This document shows, piece after piece, positions 58,964 through 64,000 of a stretch of DNA of 64,000 bases; the first letter of the stretch is position 1; every line of letters starts with the position of its first letter. This stretch comes from Rhexocercosporidium sp. MPI-PUGE-AT-0058 (taxonomy: Eukaryota; Ascomycota; Leotiomycetes; Helotiales): assembly GCA_020746875.1 (NCBI GenBank), contig JAGTJL010000003.1, positions 744,001 to 808,000 of the forward strand. The letters run 5' to 3'. The translations under genes and the position numbers were made by a program. The notes beneath the pieces were generated by a model. That model saw only the letters and a program-made list of their open reading frames with translations, had not been told where the DNA came from and searched no databases.

Positions 58964-61666
58964 ATGGCGCCCATCAATCACCACCCCACGCTCTTCCTTT
59001 CGTTTATGTTTTTTTGTTGCTCCCTCCAAGTCAGCGCCTATGCTCAAAACGAAGAAAGGACAGACACAGATCCTATCTATGACCCTCTTAAACTAGGACG
59101 AAGCGATAATTTTCTCAATATCTTCCTGCCTAGGTTTCCGTTCAATATACCTCCAGTCCCGAGCTATGTATCCCCCGTAGACATATGCACCGGCTCTGCC
59201 GTATAATGCTGTGCCTGGTTTGAGTGTTTCGAACTGTGGGACAATCAATCCTGGAAATCCTTTCTTAACTACAACATCAAATACTAATCTGGTTCTAAGA
59301 ATAGCCTCGACTAGTTCAATAACTACGGCGCTCCTGGCAACCCTCCCAACCTCTTCATCAACAACTCCCGCGTCAACGGACTCGAATTTCACCGTCCCTC
59401 AACCGACATTTACTAGTTCATCGAAGATTTGTGAGAATGGAAATCAAGCTATGGTCGTTACGCATGTCTCGTCTTACCTCGTTACTACATACGGTATTCA
59501 ATGTTGAGACTGTTTTTGGTTGGGTGTTTCTTCGACGATTACGGCTACTTTGCTGAGTTTGAGCTCGAGTGGATCCGTGGTCAGCTTGTTCAGTTTATTG
59601 GCCAGCTCTTTGGTCCAAGTTCTAGTCTGAGTACAGGAACGGTCTCGTCGAGTCAATCGAGTGTGATCAGCAGCATCAGTACGAATACGACGACCCTTGG
59701 GCTATCATCTGCGAGCTCTCTCGTTTCAACAAGTAGCGTGTCGAGTACATCGCTATTTGTGCCGATGCCTAGTAACATGATTTCTGTGATTCCCAGCATG
59801 ATTTTCACAACACCTCCTTCACCTCAGCAAGTGGTTCGAGTTTACCAGTACTGAGTATGAGTAGCGGGATCATAATCACCGCACACACAACGACGATCAG
59901 CGTTTCAACTTCCATACTATCCTAGCTCCCTTGCCAACTCAGAGTAATGCTAGATGTGGAACTTTCGGAAAGCGAGGTGGTTATCGTAGTTGAAGAAATG
60001 ATCGACTTGACCAAAGTAGAGACACTTCTAGTCGAAATATCGCTTGAGATGAAGAGTATAGTAAGTGAGGATACTGACTAGCACGCTTCTAACGAGAACG
60101 ATTCTGGCGAGCTCTGATTCTACAGCTACCACTTCACTATCGACCCAATCAACGAGTACAACAAAACTCTCTTTAGTGGTAACTTCTTCGAGCATCGGCA
60201 CCTCTTTGACAACTTCGGTTCCAACGAGCGTCACTTCGCTCTCTGTCGTGACTAGCTCTAGTAGTATCTTGTCCGCTACTCTTGAGTCATCGTCTATATC
60301 ATCGTCAACCAATTCAGCTACCAATGGTTCCATTTCTTAATCAACATCAACTTCCACCAGCATCCCGATAAGCAATGGTCCGCCAAACATTCCGAGGACC
60401 TCACATAGCAGCAACAACATTTCGGTCCCATCATCCTCTATACGTCCCGGCATTGGACCAACGATAGGTTTTTCTTCAAGTAGTGTAATGCTGCTAACAT
60501 CTACCGCGAGCTCTGACAGCTCAACTGTATCAATATTTCTGAGTACTAGCGCTTAACCGTTTCATTATCAACTTCGCAACTGAGTTGCGGATCTATGACT
60601 GCTGGGTTTACAATCGCCTATAACGAAGCCTCGTCGAAGTTTTTGATAAAAAGCTCCAGATTTCAGGCAATGTCTCGCATATAAGGTAATCCCACCGATG
60701 GGGTAATTTCATTCATAAGTTACTGAGTCCAGACAATTTTTCGACCCTACAGTAAACAGCCAATCCTCAGCAGAGAATGAATTGTCAGCAATTATGTGAC
60801 CTCAACTATCAACCGCGTTAGCCTTTTTGTGGGATGCAGTAATACCTCCCTTATTCTGTCTATCAACGCGCAATCGTGTCTAATAATTTGCATCTCTAGG
60901 CGCATTGCAATGGGTTTGTACTCTACTCGCAACCCTGCTGACTCTAGAGACCTTCTTTGACTCGCCTACGGATACCAGTGACGTAAAGTATCTTGTAAAC
61001 AAGAGCTTGTTTTAGATCAGGAACAATATTTCTAGTTAGCTTGGTGCAATTTCTGAATGCGTCAAAGTAAAATTACCTATCACTAACCACATTTAACGGT
61101 CGAGGTGGAAGCTCGGGCCGAGATAGGACTCGTAAAAGGTGCCATAGAAGGTATCGAAGAGTAAAAGCTAGTCGATGAGGTGACTAAAAATGGAAAAGAC
61201 GAAGGAACGGTTGTCAAAGTACTGGTTGCAATGGACGCTAATAATGAGACACCGGAAACCGTGCTAGTACATTTTCCGTTTAAGGCAATGTTCAGACTAA
61301 TTACTTCCACTCAAATGCCACCTAGCTTGAGTCAATCCAGCTCGTCGGTAGTAGTTACGTCTCAAGTCCTACAAGTCCCACAAGCCCTAATCAATTTGTG
61401 CTAACTAGTAGTACATCCATCACATTGATGCCCTTAATGACAATAAAATTGTCATCCTCTTTTTCTCAGCCAATCCAGCTGCCTACCACTTCGCTGCCAA
61501 TAGCTTCAAGTTCGGAACTACCACCTGCACAATCGCGACTCCAGCTGCGACATGCACTTTCATCTTCTCTTCCTTCGCAAAAGTGAAGCCTACAGCAACA
61601 GCGCCCAACTTCTTCCCATCAGATTCATGGTCTACCAGTAATTCCAGGGCACGTTACCCCTGTTGA
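58964..61666 (+). pseudogene. Decayed Ser/Thr-rich secreted protein, relative of the collagen-like gene
   Basis: It starts with a good signal peptide (PTLFLSFMFFCCSLQVSAYA) and the phrase PRFPFNIPPVP, close to GFPFNKLPPLPVP of the gene at 56771. The sense then changes frame at about 59210 to a Ser/Thr-rich part containing CENGNQAMVVTHVSSYLVTT, matching the Cys/VVTH segment of the same neighbour. Further frame changes occur near 59510 and 59640. At 60338-60340 a TAA interrupts an otherwise continuous Ser/Thr-rich frame (SSSTNSATNGSIS before, STSTSTSIPISNGPP after). A Cys-bearing end (FGTTTCTIATPAATCTFIF) lies near 61500-61570. It would have been a long wall or adhesin-like protein and is now broken in several places. 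Confidence 0.6.
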
Positions 61667-62813
61667 ATTTTCGCTCCACAATGTTCGATAAGCAGCTGAC
61701 GAGGTGATGGCTCGAACAGAATTTTAGACCCCCGCCGACGCTCAGACGTGAGGCAGAAAACGGATGCAATACATTCTGCCAAGACAAGCCTAATTACTTG
61801 AGCTGGCACAATATACTCGTTTCGTAAGCATTCTCATGGCATCAGGGGATTTATGTCTCCTCTTGAGCTTGGGTGACTGGTTAAAGGGCAGAAGATAAAA
61901 TTAATCCGGCTTGGTCGTGCTATACCAGATCTATCCTGTTTGCACCCGATCTTCTGGAACCAAGGTCAGTAGATCTAATAGTAATGGTGTTGGGGTGGGC
62001 AAGGATTTGTATCTAAATTGTGTAATAAACAATGTCTTCGTTAGAAGAGCTCTCAATCTTGGTACTAGTAATTGAAAGCGGGATATGTTTGTCCGTGGCT
62101 TTGGAAAATGTCGAGAACAGAGAATCGGTTGTTGCTTGTGCTGTTTAGATTTACCCCGCATTTCGCTTATTTATTTACTTAATTTCTCCCCATTTATTTT
62201 TGATTTAATATTCAACTCTGTATAATCCAACTCACATCCTGTGAAAAAAATATACTCCTTCGATCTCCCCATAAACTTCTGCTCCAGGTCCGAAGATCTT
62301 CTGCGCGAAAATATGAAGATCGGCAGGCCAATCACCATTTCCCAATTCAGCCTATATGCAGGAACAAGCGGCTTCTGCCATGACTCGGTACCCCGCCGAA
62401 GATCTCCTCCCCCTGGACCCTGACGGATAAAGTAATCTTCCACCATACAATTGATTATTCCAACTACCACCTCGCTTTCTACTTAGTATCCGAATGACCA
62501 GATGAGTATCCACGCACTCGGGTTCGCCCTGCATCAGGGACAAAACACAGAGTGCCGTCAAAAACCGACCCGTCTATTGCAGCGGACAAAAGGACAAAGG
62601 CGTGGACTTGAATAGATTAGGAATGGATTTATCGTACCTGCATCTGGGTATATTAGGCTGAGAGTCTTCTGGACAAATGATTTTCAACCCCTCCTCTTTC
62701 ATAGTATGGGGAACGATTTCGTGCGGAGTTGGGGGAGGTATATGAAGCTGGAGAGTTCCGGGTGCCACATGTTTGGGTTTCGCTACTGCTTTTGAATTCC
62801 TTGGATATACAGG
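61667..62813. other. Intergenic region, 1.15 kb
   Basis: No coding region is supported. The stretch holds the promoter of the SGNH hydrolase at 62814. Confidence 0.4.
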
Positions 62814-64000
62814 ATGTTGTTTTCGCAACTGTTTCGTGTGGTTATTCTGGCTGTCTTAGTTGGCAGCTCCAATGGCTCAATCCATAGGAGACATGATAAC
62901 AAGCACTGGGTGGATACCTGGGTTAGCATGCCGCAGCTCACAGAGCCAGCTAATCTTCCTCCTGCACCATTCGTAAGTTTCCAATCCATTTTGAGGCATT
63001 CAATCCTCACACTTTGTTGCAGAACCAAACAGGAGCGGTTTTCGTGAACTCAACGATACGCCAAACACTACATATGTCCATCGGTGGACCCTCAATCCGA
63101 ATCCGCATCTCCAACGCCTTCGGACTCAGCGATCTACCCATCACAGCTGTAACAGTAGCTCTCCCTTTCAATGGCTCAGCAGGAGTTGCAGCCATCCAGC
63201 CCAATACCCTAAAGACTGTCACTTTCTCTGGAAGCAAGAGCTACACCATTCCAAATGGAGCTTTGGTCGTCTCGGATCCAATTGACTTCAAAGTCGAGGC
63301 GCAGAGTATGTTGACTGTGACGATTTATTTGGCGGATGGACAGAGGAGCGCTACCAATGCGATTACTGCACATCCGGGGAGTCGTACGGTCAGTTGGATG
63401 AGTATCGGGAACCAGGTCTCGGCCACCAACATTACGGATGCTAGTTCAGCCAATGTGGCGCACTGGTAAGAGAATATGTGACCTGTGAGTTTCAAAATGA
63501 GTTACTGATTCGGTTCATCAGGTACTTCTTGAGTGCAGTTGAGGTATACGTACCGCAAAGCTCACGAGCGTTTGTGATTGTTGGAGATAGTATCACCGAT
63601 GGACGGGGAAGTGACAACAACCAGAACAATCGGTTTGCCTCTCTGATTAACTTTCAGTGACTCTTCTAACAAATATCAGCTGGCCTGATCTCGTCCTCCG
63701 CAAAATGCAAACTCGCCACTCGACTTCCGACATCGCCGTTCTCAACCAAGCTGCTGGCGGAAACAGAATCTTATACGACGGTTTAGGTCCAAATGCCCTT
63801 TCTCGAATAGATCGAGATGTCCTCTCCCATTCCGGAATCGAATACGCCATGATATTCGAAGGAGTCAATGACATTGGAACTGGCGCCACAGACGCCGCAT
63901 CCCAGAAATTAATCGGAGACCGTCTCATTGCAGCATTCACTCAAATCGCCATCCGAATTAAAACGTTCGATATTCCTCTCTTTGCGGCGACGATCACGCC
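62814..64000 (+). CDS. Secreted SGNH/GDSL hydrolase, partial (runs off the window)
   Basis: Exons are 62814-62972, 63023-63465, 63522-63632 and 63680 onward, open at the window end. A signal peptide (MLFSQLFRVVILAVLVGSSN) is followed by KHWVDTWVSMPQLTEP. A beta-sandwich-like N-terminal domain has RQTLHMSIGGPSIRIRISNA. SGNH block I is FVIVGDSITDGRGSDNN with Ser224. Block III is seen as FEGVNDIGTG. The catalytic Asp/His block lies beyond the window. This layout is that of fungal secreted GDSL-type acylhydrolases acting on plant-wall or surface esters. It differs clearly from the CE3-like enzyme at 32242. Confidence 0.87.

Noticed and set aside
60028..60333. Minus-strand ORF in the Ser/Thr-rich relic
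   Set aside because: It is the reverse reading of Ser/Thr codons, and the sense strand explains the composition.

Overview
The window is nuclear DNA of a filamentous ascomycete. Genes carry short GT-AG introns (mostly 45-150 bases). Families include Zn(II)2Cys6 regulators, 2EXR proteins, a LaeA-like methyltransferase, fungal MFS permeases, GH43 and SGNH plant-wall enzymes, a DUF7729-type surface protein and HSP90 ending in MEEVD. A Leotiomycete-like plant-associated fungus is my best guess, but that is inference from gene flavour. I assembled exon models by hand from frame and splice-site continuity. No search or alignment was run.

Layout. 0.7-2.3 kb: GIT1/phosphate-type MFS permease. 2.3-7.8 kb: gene-poor DNA leading to a secreted DUF7729-like protein (7.8-9.3 kb). 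11.8-16.0 kb: divergent P450 and LaeA-like methyltransferase, a possible small secondary-metabolism module. 19.1-20.5 kb: acid-ceramidase/NAAA-like amidase. 21.3-22.9 kb: flavin oxidoreductase (OYE/NADH oxidase) pseudogene. 23.2-26.2 kb: an in-frame fusion of a Zn2Cys6 domain to a fungal membrane-protein family, convergent with a frameshifted membrane-protein gene (26.3-27.1 kb). 29.1-30.3 kb: single-pass sensor-like protein. 32.2-37.7 kb: plant-polysaccharide module of SGNH/CE3-type esterase, lactose-permease-like MFS and cytosolic GH43. 38.7-42.1 kb: two 2EXR genes, the second broken. 42.5-43.4 kb: glycosyltransferase family 1 pseudogene. 44.7-51.1 kb: Zn2Cys6 regulator, DHDPS-family aldolase and sugar-type MFS, possibly a sugar or sugar-acid catabolic group. 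53.3-55.5 kb: HSP90. 56.8-57.7 kb: secreted collagen-like protein, followed by a decayed Ser/Thr-rich relative (59.0-61.7 kb). 62.8 kb to the end: a second SGNH hydrolase, cut by the window edge.

Working logic. Three modules look functionally coherent: P450 plus methyltransferase, esterase plus transporter plus GH43, and aldolase plus transporter plus regulator. Between them lie at least five genes with frameshifts, in-frame stops or deletions, so this is an accessory, actively decaying stretch around one housekeeping gene (HSP90). No transposon, CRISPR array, tRNA or rRNA was recognised.
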